From the NCBI GenBank assembly GCA_025353525.1, contig JANXOO010000798.1:1-9342 (forward strand): DNA of 9,342 nt, given 5' to 3'. Positions 1 to 6,551 of the stretch are shown one piece after another (positions within the stretch are counted from its first letter, which is position 1; each line of letters starts with the position of its first letter). This DNA comes from Schlesneria sp. Lineage in GTDB: Bacteria > Planctomycetota > Planctomycetia > Planctomycetales > Planctomycetaceae. Position numbers and translations under genes: made by a program. Under the pieces are notes generated by a model, which had not been told where the DNA came from, made no database searches, and was given only the letters and a program-made list of their open reading frames with translations.

Positions 1-107
1 TCGCAGATATCGGCTTTCGACAAAAGCGTCGATGCCTGCCGCACGAAGATGCGTGAAGATAACGAACAGAGTCGCCACGTCAACTGTTCGCGCAAAGGTT
101 TTCCAGG

Positions 108-1142
108 TCAGGCAAAGACCTGCGGCAGCGTGGCAATGGCACGAAACATGGGCAGATCAACATCGGTTTCAATGGCTGTGCGAGGCAGTGCGAACCGGTC
201 GGTGTGATTATGGCGGCAGTAGCCACCCAAGTACGTAAACACCCATTTGAAGCCGTGTTTTGCCAGAAGAAACCGTGTATCGTCGTTGAAACTTTTGGCC
301 CCACCGATCGGGTAGCTAAAAGCATCAATCGGTCCACCCAACTCTTCGACCAGGCGCTGTTTGCAGGGTGCAATCTCCGCTTCCTGCTGTTCGGCGGAAA
401 GATTTGCCAGAATCGGGTGATTGACAGTGTGACCGCCGAACGTCATTCCGGTCTGTTTCATTTCCCGAATCATGTCCCACGACATCCACAGTTTGCGAGC
501 AACCTGGACTGGGCACCGACCTGTTTTCAATGCATCAGCCAGAAAATCAAGAAATCCGTCGGTCAAATCACCTGAAAGCCTTTTGTACAGTGTCAGCAAC
601 TCGTTGATGGCCCCTTCCCGATCGGGTTCATCGAACTGCACCGGGTTTGATGTCCAGCGATTGTCGCCAAGCAACGACTCGCGACTCGTTCTCACCATCC
701 AGGCAATCTCGTCCCACCAAGGGACTTTCGGGATATCGAGAAAACCTGTCGTGATAAAAAATGTCGCGGTAACTCCATGCGCTTTCAGAATTGGAAAGGC
801 ATTGGTGTAGTTATCGAGATATCCATCATCGAACGTTACCATCACGAAACGTCCGTGTTTCTTGCCGATGATCGAATCGAGATCATTCAAGCCGACGACG
901 TCGAATTCACGGGCGATTGTACTGATCTGCGAATCGAAATCTTCGTCTGTCGCGCTCCACAAGTTGCGGTCCAGCAACGAATTATGCCGATCTCCAATCC
1001 GGTGGTAATTCAGGGTCAGCACCCCGTCCCAAACGAACGTTGACCGGAGCATCCGACCGCAGCCGGTCACATCCAAAGCGCGCGCCAGCATTCCGCGTTT
1101 TGAGATGCGTCCTGTCATATTGTTCCGGACGAGCGGACTCAT
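108..1142 (-). CDS. Polysaccharide deacetylase (NodB/CE4 family)
   Basis: This 344-residue protein carries the NodB homology domain, which removes N- or O-acetyl groups from polysaccharides using a divalent metal. The visible motifs are TFDDGY at residues 103-108 (catalytic base D105, metal ligand D106), H238-x3-H242 in GGHTVNHP (the two metal histidines), and SYPIGG at 276-281. NYHRIGD near residue 45 is also typical of the family. An insert of about 90 residues rich in W and D (about 140-230) separates the first and second motifs, as in many exopolysaccharide-type deacetylases. No signal peptide or membrane helix is visible, so the location is unclear. Met1, Met9 and Met18 are all possible starts and none has a strong ribosome site; Met1 gives the longest product. 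The gene lies 271 bases downstream of the FlgG-like gene on the same strand. Substrate unknown; family assignment is secure. Confidence 0.92.
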   Translation of the reverse strand: MSPLVRNNMTGRISKRGMLARALDVTGCGRMLRSTFVWDGVLTLNYHRIGDRHNSLLDRNLWSATDEDFDSQISTIAREFDVVGLNDLDSIIGKKHGRFVMVTFDDGYLDNYTNAFPILKAHGVTATFFITTGFLDIPKVPWWDEIAWMVRTSRESLLGDNRWTSNPVQFDEPDREGAINELLTLYKRLSGDLTDGFLDFLADALKTGRCPVQVARKLWMSWDMIREMKQTGMTFGGHTVNHPILANLSAEQQEAEIAPCKQRLVEELGGPIDAFSYPIGGAKSFNDDTRFLLAKHGFKWVFTYLGGYCRHNHTDRFALPRTAIETDVDLPMFRAIATLPQVFA

Positions 1143-1346
1143 ATTCCGAATTCTCTGGCTATCGTAGAATCACATCGAAAATTTGCCACTCTTCAGACTT
1201 ATGTCATGAATGGCAACTCGTCCAGTTGCTTTTTCGCGACATCTGACACTGGCACTGAATATCAGATGCTCACACGGCATCGAACGTTACTGACCGGATT
1301 ATCGGAACAGGCAGTAAACGATCCCAGCTGATGAATTCAGAGAACC

Positions 1347-1374
1347 AGAAACGAAGAATCCCCGGTATTCGGGG
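1347..1374 (-). terminator. Candidate terminator after the FlgG-like gene
   Basis: Positions 1360-1374 form a 5-bp GC-rich stem (CCCCG / CGGGG) with a 5-base loop. On the minus strand the stem is followed by a T-rich stretch (ATTCTTCGTTTCT). It begins 39 bases after the FlgG-like stop codon. The stem is short and the T run is interrupted, so it is a weak intrinsic terminator at best. The rest of the 1143-1413 gap shows no gene or clear promoter. Confidence 0.4.
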
Positions 1375-1413
1375 TGACCAGAGAGCACAGATTCCGTCCG
1401 CCTTCGACCGCCA

Positions 1414-2853
1414 TCACCTTGGTGGCAGTGTCTGCGAGCCGTTCGCCGTTACCGGACGTCCGCTCGGAAGGGGCAACGAATTGAGAATCGACGTTAATTC
1501 TTCGATTTCGTCGAGCTCCGATTGCAAATCAACATTCGATTGCTCAAGGCACCCTTGATGGATATTACCCGTCCCGTCTGTCATGGGTGAGCTGGTCAAA
1601 ACGGAGCCGGATGCCTCGTTGGCAGAGAATAGAGATTGGCCAAGAGGCCGCAGTCGGGTTGGACTGGCGACACGCGCCAATTGGAGTTGACCTACACGAG
1701 TTGACGCTGTTTCACCTGTTTTCACTGCGGAAATTGTTCCGTCTGAAGAAACCTGGATCTCGTTTGCATTATCAGGGATGACGATTACGGGTTGAATTTC
1801 AATGCGATCATCCGCAATGACCAGACAGAGTTGCCGGTCTCGATCAAGAGCGAATGCACCGCAGCGCGTCAGCAAAACACGTTCACCCCGTTTGACCACA
1901 AAAAAGCCGTCACCATCAATCGCCAGATCCAGTGGACGACCGGTTTTACGGATCTGTCCCTGTTTGAGGTCGATCTGAAGTGGAGCCACCCGGCATCCGT
2001 CGCCTCGAACGGACCGATCCCGCGGCTGTTCCGAATTCAGATCGCCGGTCGATTCGGACTCGGACGATGTCGACAAATAACAGTCGGAAAGCGTCACGCG
2101 CAGCCGTTTAAAGCCAGGTGTCGAAGCATTGGTCAGGTTGTGCCGCAACTGTGAAATGGCAGTTTCCAGCGCCGTCGCGGCCGGGGAGTAGTCGGTCAGG
2201 TGGAACCTGATTTTTTGAGACGCCGGTTCGGCTGAGATTTCCCGATTTCGAGTCATCATGGCAGGATCGGTTGAAGCCAGTTTTTCAGGCATTCCGCCGA
2301 GCAACCGGGGCAACGCTCGCAATTGCTTTCGGACTTGCAGCAGATCCCGAACCACCCCTGCAGGCAACGTCTTCAATTCGTCGAACCAGATGTCACGTTC
2401 TTCCCGAGTCGTATGAGCCAGTTCACGTTCAATCACTTCCCGGACAGCGGAAGTTCCTTCCGGATCCGGGTGACTCTCGTCCTCACTTTCGGAATCATCG
2501 GGCAAAGTATCAGCAGGAGCAGGCACAGATTCTGGTGAATTTCCAGCTTGTCTGGTTCGACGGGAATCCGTTTGCACATCGACGATTTGCAGGGCCGGCA
2601 ACACCTGTCCGCGTTCGGAGTTGTCCGAAACGAGTCGATGTGCACCGAGCCTCGCAAATTCCCGTGCTTCAACGCGAGAATTCGCAAGCGGTTCTGCAAA
2701 ATCCGGCAGAAATTCGGCTTCCGACAGAACGTCACTCACCCTCGCCACAGTGCGCAAACGACGGTCAGACTGTTGTCGGATTGCAGCGAGACTGATCAGC
2801 GATGCCAACCCGACCAGCGCAATCACAAAACCGGTGTTCCGCACCCAATTCAT
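1414..2853 (-). CDS. Membrane-anchored FlgG-like (flagellar rod/hook type) protein
   Basis: The product is 479 residues, much longer than a typical FlgG (about 260). A hydrophobic segment at 8-25 is followed by an Arg-rich stretch, a long low-complexity linker rich in P, S, D and E (about 95-135), and a helical segment with EERDIWFDELKTLP (about 136-187). From about 225 the flagellar rod/hook pattern appears: LRHNLTNASTPGFKR (236-250), a DLAIDGDGFFVV core (309-320), and near the C-terminus the match QGCLEQSNVDL (433-443). The usual final FlgG helix is short and replaced by a Pro-rich tail. The start at 2853 is preferred over an upstream in-frame ATG at 2943 because AAGGAG lies 6 bases before it and the membrane segment follows directly. 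Five cysteines (258, 287, 331, 343, 435) are unusual, because flagellar axial proteins are generally cysteine-poor. No flagellar genes are nearby. Family resemblance is firm; a role in a flagellum is doubtful. Confidence 0.85.
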   Translation of the reverse strand: MNWVRNTGFVIALVGLASLISLAAIRQQSDRRLRTVARVSDVLSEAEFLPDFAEPLANSRVEAREFARLGAHRLVSDNSERGQVLPALQIVDVQTDSRRTRQAGNSPESVPAPADTLPDDSESEDESHPDPEGTSAVREVIERELAHTTREERDIWFDELKTLPAGVVRDLLQVRKQLRALPRLLGGMPEKLASTDPAMMTRNREISAEPASQKIRFHLTDYSPAATALETAISQLRHNLTNASTPGFKRLRVTLSDCYLSTSSESESTGDLNSEQPRDRSVRGDGCRVAPLQIDLKQGQIRKTGRPLDLAIDGDGFFVVKRGERVLLTRCGAFALDRDRQLCLVIADDRIEIQPVIVIPDNANEIQVSSDGTISAVKTGETASTRVGQLQLARVASPTRLRPLGQSLFSANEASGSVLTSSPMTDGTGNIHQGCLEQSNVDLQSELDEIEELTSILNSLPLPSGRPVTANGSQTLPPR

Positions 2854-2859
2854 CGTCAA

Positions 2860-2865
2860 CTCCTT
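2860..2865 (-). promoter_or_regulatory. Shine-Dalgarno site fixing the FlgG-like start
   Basis: On the minus strand AAGGAG lies 6 bases before the ATG at 2853. It is one of the strongest ribosome sites in the window and supports the internal start over the ATG at 2943. Confidence 0.8.
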
Positions 2866-2938
2866 TTGGCGGCGCACTGCCGATGCTGGCAGACCTTTTC
2901 GAGGCGAGCCAAACAGCAGAGATTTCACGGCGGAATTC

Positions 2939-2955
2939 GGCAAACGTCATTTGCC
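2939..2955. promoter_or_regulatory. Inverted repeat upstream of the FlgG-like gene
   Basis: GGCAAA (2939-2944) and TTTGCC (2950-2955) are perfect 6-bp arms with a 5-base spacer. The repeat lies 85-102 bases upstream of the FlgG-like start, a plausible operator position. The short arms make chance occurrence quite possible. Confidence 0.3.
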
Positions 2956-3299
2956 TTCGGCGAACCGCAGCGAATCTTGAGCATTCCTTGCTTCGCAACA
3001 GACGGACGGTAATGGAATTGCAAAAATTCAGCAAGAACGAAGATCTGATTTGGTCAGCTTGAATGGGTCCATTTTCCGGACGTTTGCTTTTACACGGACA
3101 CAAAGCACGGTTTAACCCGGTTGCGGATCGCAAAAGAAGGCGTCCCATCGCTGCCTGTTTCGTGGCCGGGAGCAGAGTCAAAGCTGTCAAAGACGGAAAT
3201 TCGCGTGCCGAATGCACAACCGGCGCTTGATTTCAGTCGGGTCTGACGATCAGAATACGTCGAATGCGCGGAATCCTCCATTCTTGTGTTTGATCGGGC

Positions 3300-3321
3300 G
3301 GAACAAAACCAGGTTTGTTCC
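3300..3321. promoter_or_regulatory. 22-bp dyad upstream of the Hsp70-like gene
   Basis: GGAACAAA (3300-3307) and TTTGTTCC (3314-3321) are perfect 8-bp arms around the 6-base spacer ACCAGG. With one A bulged, the symmetry extends to 10 bp per arm. The centre would then leave too small a loop for an RNA hairpin of that length, so a protein-binding operator is more natural. It ends 61 bases before the Hsp70-like start codon and does not resemble CIRCE. The binding factor is unknown. Confidence 0.45.
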
Positions 3322-3382
3322 TGCTTGTCAGCAAACGTCGATTTGCCAAAAAACGACTTCAACTCCAGGGAACTGACGACTC

Positions 3383-4957
3383 ATGAAATTTCTTGCAGGC
3401 CACACCGTAGGGATCGACCTTGGAACGACGTACTCGGCAATCGCGCTCTTGTCCAAAGACGGACAGCCCGTTTCTTTGCTGAATGCTGACGGACGAAATA
3501 TCACGCCGTCGGTGGTACTGCTGGGTGACGAACAGGTCGTCGTCGGCCCCTCATTCGAGCGAATCTCGCAAGAATCTCCTGACCATATCGTTGAAGCTGT
3601 CAAGCGACAGATGGGGAACAAGGATTACTTCGTTGTTTATCAACAGAAAAAGCTGACTGCGGAGTTCCTTTCTGCACTGATCCTCAAGAAACTGAAGCAG
3701 GACGGCGAGAAATCGATCGGACCGATCACCAATGCTGTCATCACAGTTCCGTACTACTTTAACGATGTCCGTCGCAAGGCGACGCAGGACGCCGGTCGCA
3801 TTGCCGGCCTGAATGTCGTTGACATCATCAACGAACCGACGGCAGCGACCCTGGCATATGCATGGATGAAGGGCGAACTCGGGCGCTCCGATCTGAAGCA
3901 GGAATCGAAGACCATTCTCGTTTACGACCTTGGCGGTGGTACGTTTGACGTGACTGTCGTACGGTACACGCCGACCCAGTTCCGCGTTCTGGCAACCGAC
4001 GGCGATGTCATGCTGGGTGGTATCGACTGGACGAAGAGAATCACTGACCACATCGCCGAACAGTTCTTCCGCAAATTCGGCGACGATCCAAGGAACGATC
4101 CGGAAGCAATTCGTAACTTCACCGTCGAGTGCGAAGATGCCAAGCGAGCACTCAGTACCAAAACACAAGTTCCACTGTCAGTTTACTTCAAGGGCAAAAC
4201 CCTGACGCTGCAGTTCACTCGAAAAGACTTCGAGCGAATGACATCGGATCTGCTTCAGCGAACCCGTGATACGACAGAGCTGGTTTTGCAACAGGCTGCA
4301 GTCGATCCGTCGGTCCTCGACGAAGTCGTTCTTGTCGGTGGTTCGACCTATATGCCCTCTGTCGAATTGATGCTTTCTGAAGTCTGCCTGCGGACTCCGT
4401 CGCGCGAGTTGCGTCCGGAAGAAGCGGTCGCCCAGGGTGCGGCAATCCACGCTGCGATTCTCGAAGCGAGAGAAAATCGCGGGACGGAAGGATTGAGCGA
4501 ACTTGTGACGGCCCGCTTGCGTGCGGTCAAGACCAACGACGTGAATTCGCACTCGCTCGGCGTCAAGGTTTCGAGTCCCGAGGATCGCACCCGCAAGATG
4601 AACCACATCATGATCCCGCGAAACTCGACAATCCCCTTCAGCATCAGCCAGCGATTTGTGACAAATTCGGCCAACCAGAAAACCATTCACGTTTACATTC
4701 TGGAAGGTGAAGTATCAGATCCTGATGCCTGCACCCAGATTGGCGATTTCCGAATCGTTGGACTTCCCCCGAATCTGCCAGCGAACTCGCCCGTAGAAGT
4801 CACCTACAGCTACGACTCCAATGGACGCATTCACGCGGTTGCAAAAGAATTGACCGGCAACCGGGTCGCCACAACAGAAATCGTCCGCGATTCGGGTTTG
4901 ACCGATCAAGGTGTCAATGACTTCGAATTGCTGGCCAAGAATTACCAGGTCGAGTAG
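3383..4957 (+). CDS. Hsp70-family ATPase lacking the helical lid
   Basis: This 524-residue protein has a complete Hsp70 nucleotide-binding domain (about 8-375): phosphate-1 loop GIDLGTTYS (10-18), K74 (the DnaK K70 position), P123, R131, NEPTAATLAY (150-159), phosphate-2 DLGGGTFDV (182-190), and adenosine motif VGGSTYMP (318-325). ATP hydrolysis is therefore expected. The stretch between K74 and V119 is about 24 residues shorter than in DnaK. The linker that carries VLLLDV in DnaK is here about AVKTNDV (381-387), polar rather than hydrophobic. A beta-type substrate-binding region follows (SLGVKV to about 515), but the chain then ends, so the C-terminal lid (about 100 residues in DnaK, total 638) is absent. 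No GrpE or HrcA gene is adjacent, so this is probably a specialised paralogue rather than the housekeeping DnaK. The ribosome site is weak (AGGGAA about 11 bases before the ATG). The next gene encodes a J-like protein. Confidence 0.95.
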   Translation: MKFLAGHTVGIDLGTTYSAIALLSKDGQPVSLLNADGRNITPSVVLLGDEQVVVGPSFERISQESPDHIVEAVKRQMGNKDYFVVYQQKKLTAEFLSALILKKLKQDGEKSIGPITNAVITVPYYFNDVRRKATQDAGRIAGLNVVDIINEPTAATLAYAWMKGELGRSDLKQESKTILVYDLGGGTFDVTVVRYTPTQFRVLATDGDVMLGGIDWTKRITDHIAEQFFRKFGDDPRNDPEAIRNFTVECEDAKRALSTKTQVPLSVYFKGKTLTLQFTRKDFERMTSDLLQRTRDTTELVLQQAAVDPSVLDEVVLVGGSTYMPSVELMLSEVCLRTPSRELRPEEAVAQGAAIHAAILEARENRGTEGLSELVTARLRAVKTNDVNSHSLGVKVSSPEDRTRKMNHIMIPRNSTIPFSISQRFVTNSANQKTIHVYILEGEVSDPDACTQIGDFRIVGLPPNLPANSPVEVTYSYDSNGRIHAVAKELTGNRVATTEIVRDSGLTDQGVNDFELLAKNYQVE

Positions 4958-4998
4958 TCCGTTGACTGATGTCACGGAATAACGTAACTGAAAATTCT

Positions 4999-5035
4999 GC
5001 TCGCGGCGTCGAATCCATCGTTCCATGCCGCGAGC
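4999..5035 (+). terminator. Strong hairpin between Hsp70-like and J-like genes
   Basis: GCTCGCGGC (4999-5007) and GCCGCGAGC (5027-5035) are perfect 9-bp GC-rich arms; a G-T wobble adds a tenth pair, around a 19-base outer loop. It starts 42 bases after the Hsp70-like stop and ends 108 bases before the J-like start. There is no T run, so it may be a Rho-dependent pause, an RNA-stabilising hairpin between cistrons, or a terminator of a type that needs no T run. Confidence 0.5.
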
Positions 5036-5143
5036 GCTACAGGTAGACTCTGTTCGAGTGCTGGCTGCCGCCCGTCCTTGCCGGGTTTTTCCTGTTACCT
5101 TTCAACTGTTTCCGCTTTGCATTCCTCGTCACGGATGTTTTCG

Positions 5144-6169
5144 ATGGCAATTGACGTTTACAAGGATTGGCTGGGCATTCCCGATGGCCCGCGTCCACCG
5201 GATCACTACCAGTTGCTGCGACTGGTTCAATTCGAAGATGGCCTCGACAAGATTCGGAAAAACTACAAGAAACTGAACGGACACGTTCGCAAATACGCAA
5301 CCGGCCAATACTCAAATCAGTCGCAAACACTGCTCAACGAACTCGCCAAAGCAATGCTGTGCCTGACCGACGAAGAGTTGAAGCAGGAGTATGATCGCAG
5401 TCTTGGTCGGGTGGTTGACGATCGCGACGAATCGGGGCGTCGACCCATGACGTCGTATCTGCAGGACGAAGGTGCGATCACCGCGGATCAGGCTCGCGAC
5501 GTGAAGACGCATGCCGATCGCACGGGCCTGACCGTTCGCGATGCGATCGTACAGTTGAAAATGGTCGACCACGAAACGGCCGCACGTACGTTTGCCAGCG
5601 AATTGGGCCGATCATACGTTGATCTTGCCGACCTGGTTCCGCAGAACGATGCGATGGACATGGTCCCGAAGAACGTCGTCCGCCGCCACAATTGTTTGCC
5701 GCTGTTCATCGACGATAATGCAGTCGTCGTCGCCTGTACCGACGAGCCTGAATCGGAGCTTGAAGACGAGATTCGACTCCGTTTCGGCAAGCCGATTCGT
5801 CCCGTCATCGCTTCGGCAAAATCGATCGACCGGGCCATCGCGACTCACTACGCGCCGGGGATGCGCAAGGAAGCACCCGAACCAAAAAAAGGGACCGGAT
5901 CAACGTCAAAGAAATCGAATTCGCCGCAGAAAGCTGCTGTCGAAGCGTTGTCGGAGGGAGATAAAGCGCAACGCAAACAATTCGGCATGATCTTTATGTG
6001 CTGGTCGATCGCCCTGCCCGGCCTGCTCGACAACTTTGTTCTCTGGGACAACGTCTACCGCTACTATTTTCCGAAATTTCTGATGAACTTCCCGTACATA
6101 TTAACGGTGACAGCGGGAATACCGCTTGCCATCATGTTTTATTTCACACACGTGAAATCCAGCAAATAG
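5144..6169 (+). CDS. Membrane protein with degenerate J-like and GspE/MshE N-terminal-like domains
   Basis: The product is 341 residues. Residues 6-87 look like a J-domain: DHYQLLRL (20-27), a Lys-rich helix KIRKNYKKLNG (36-46), and LCLTDEELKQEYDRSL (72-87), which matches the last J helix. Where HPD is expected the sequence reads H47-V-R49, so the Hsp70-stimulating motif is missing. Residues about 105-236 resemble the N-terminal domain of GspE/MshE ATPases: LGRSYVDLADLVP (154-166), LPLFIDDNAVVVACTDE (185-201) and a final IDRAIATHY (228-236). The ATPase domain itself is absent. A Lys/Ser/Pro-rich linker (about 240-275) leads to two membrane helices (about 282-301 and 312-334). Adjacency suggests it recruits the preceding Hsp70 to the membrane, which is inference. 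Start: ATG at 5144 is preferred, as ACGGA lies 8 bases before it and the conserved part begins at once. ATG at 5135 and a longer form from 5078 are also open. Confidence 0.85.
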   Translation: MAIDVYKDWLGIPDGPRPPDHYQLLRLVQFEDGLDKIRKNYKKLNGHVRKYATGQYSNQSQTLLNELAKAMLCLTDEELKQEYDRSLGRVVDDRDESGRRPMTSYLQDEGAITADQARDVKTHADRTGLTVRDAIVQLKMVDHETAARTFASELGRSYVDLADLVPQNDAMDMVPKNVVRRHNCLPLFIDDNAVVVACTDEPESELEDEIRLRFGKPIRPVIASAKSIDRAIATHYAPGMRKEAPEPKKGTGSTSKKSNSPQKAAVEALSEGDKAQRKQFGMIFMCWSIALPGLLDNFVLWDNVYRYYFPKFLMNFPYILTVTAGIPLAIMFYFTHVKSSK

Positions 6170-6225
6170 GTCGCGCCCTGTAAGGCAACACCGTGAAAGA
6201 TTTCTTGTTGAGAAAACGCTGTCGT

Positions 6226-6260
6226 GCCACTGCTTCGGAGTCTTTCGGAGAAGCAGTGGC
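6226..6260 (+). terminator. Strong hairpin downstream of the J-like gene
   Basis: GCCACTGCTTC (6226-6236) and GAAGCAGTGGC (6250-6260) are perfect 11-bp arms with a 13-base loop. The hairpin starts 57 bases after the J-like stop codon. No T run follows on the plus strand, so either a terminator needing Rho or a 3'-end stabilising structure is possible. Its position fits the end of a transcript. Confidence 0.55.
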
Positions 6261-6496
6261 TTCGCGTCGGAATCCGAACTCACCGCACCCACTGCTTGTC
6301 CGAAGACGGCCAGGAAGTGGCATGTCCGAATCGCTTTTCCATGGCTTTCTCGAATAAAAATTCTTCACGACGTTGCCTGAAAGGGCGGCCACTCTCTTCA
6401 AACAATCATCGAACGTCGTAAAGTTCGTATCGCTGAATTCATGGACCTGCCATTCTTTCCGATCCGGATCGAGTCGGATACTATTGTTTGATTCTG

Positions 6497-6525
6497 GCAG
6501 AACAAAAAAACTGCTCACGTTCTGC
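6497..6525. promoter_or_regulatory. Inverted repeat before the exported-protein gene
   Basis: GCAGAAC (6497-6503) and GTTCTGC (6519-6525) are perfect 7-bp arms around a 15-base spacer that includes a run of seven A. It ends 26 bases before the start codon at 6552, so it could be an operator or a 5' leader hairpin. No regulator is identified. Confidence 0.35.
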
Positions 6526-6551
6526 AGTGTCGTCAACGAAAGGTATCATGC

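Larger units (their letters stand above)
2854..3382. other. Divergent intergenic region, FlgG-like / Hsp70
   Basis: This 529-base region separates the minus-strand FlgG-like gene from the plus-strand Hsp70-like gene and should hold both promoters. Several open frames cross it, but none has recognisable protein character or a good ribosome site. It contains two dyads (2939-2955 and 3300-3321, listed separately). A weak sigma70-like pair on the plus strand is TTGATT at 3227-3232 and CAGAAT at 3251-3256 with an 18-base spacer, each matching 4 of 6 consensus bases. No CIRCE element (the HrcA site of many heat-shock genes) was found. Confidence 0.6.
6170..6551. other. Intergenic region after the J-like gene
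   Basis: This 382-base stretch has no gene I can support. It holds a strong hairpin near its start (6226-6260) and an inverted repeat near its end (6497-6525). A minus-strand open frame (6536 to 6144) crosses most of it. Its first 60 or so codons look mildly protein-like, but it has no recognisable domain, runs through the hairpin and overlaps the J-like gene's 3' end. Confidence 0.5.

Noticed and set aside
1..107. Open minus-strand frames running off the left edge, one reading VATLFVIFTHLRAAGIDAF
   Set aside because: Only about 35 codons are visible, with no clear start and no family resemblance, so a downstream gene cannot be supported.
2271..2795. Plus-strand open frame of 174 codons opposite the FlgG-like gene
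   Set aside because: It is an antisense shadow of a gene with clear rod-protein motifs, and its composition is not protein-like.
2854..2943. Upstream ATG adding 30 residues to the FlgG-like protein
   Set aside because: The internal ATG at 2853 has AAGGAG at ideal spacing and leads straight into the membrane segment.
2765..3217. Minus-strand open frame of 150 codons across the divergent intergenic region
   Set aside because: It overlaps the well-supported FlgG-like start in another frame and has no domain character or ribosome site.
3383..4957. Housekeeping DnaK
   Set aside because: The helical lid and the VLLLDV linker are missing and no grpE, hrcA or canonical dnaJ is adjacent.
6144..6536. 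Minus-strand open frame of 130 codons in the gap before the exported-protein gene
   Set aside because: Its first half looks mildly protein-like, but there is no recognisable domain or clear ribosome site, it runs through the 6226-6260 hairpin and overlaps the end of the J-like gene.
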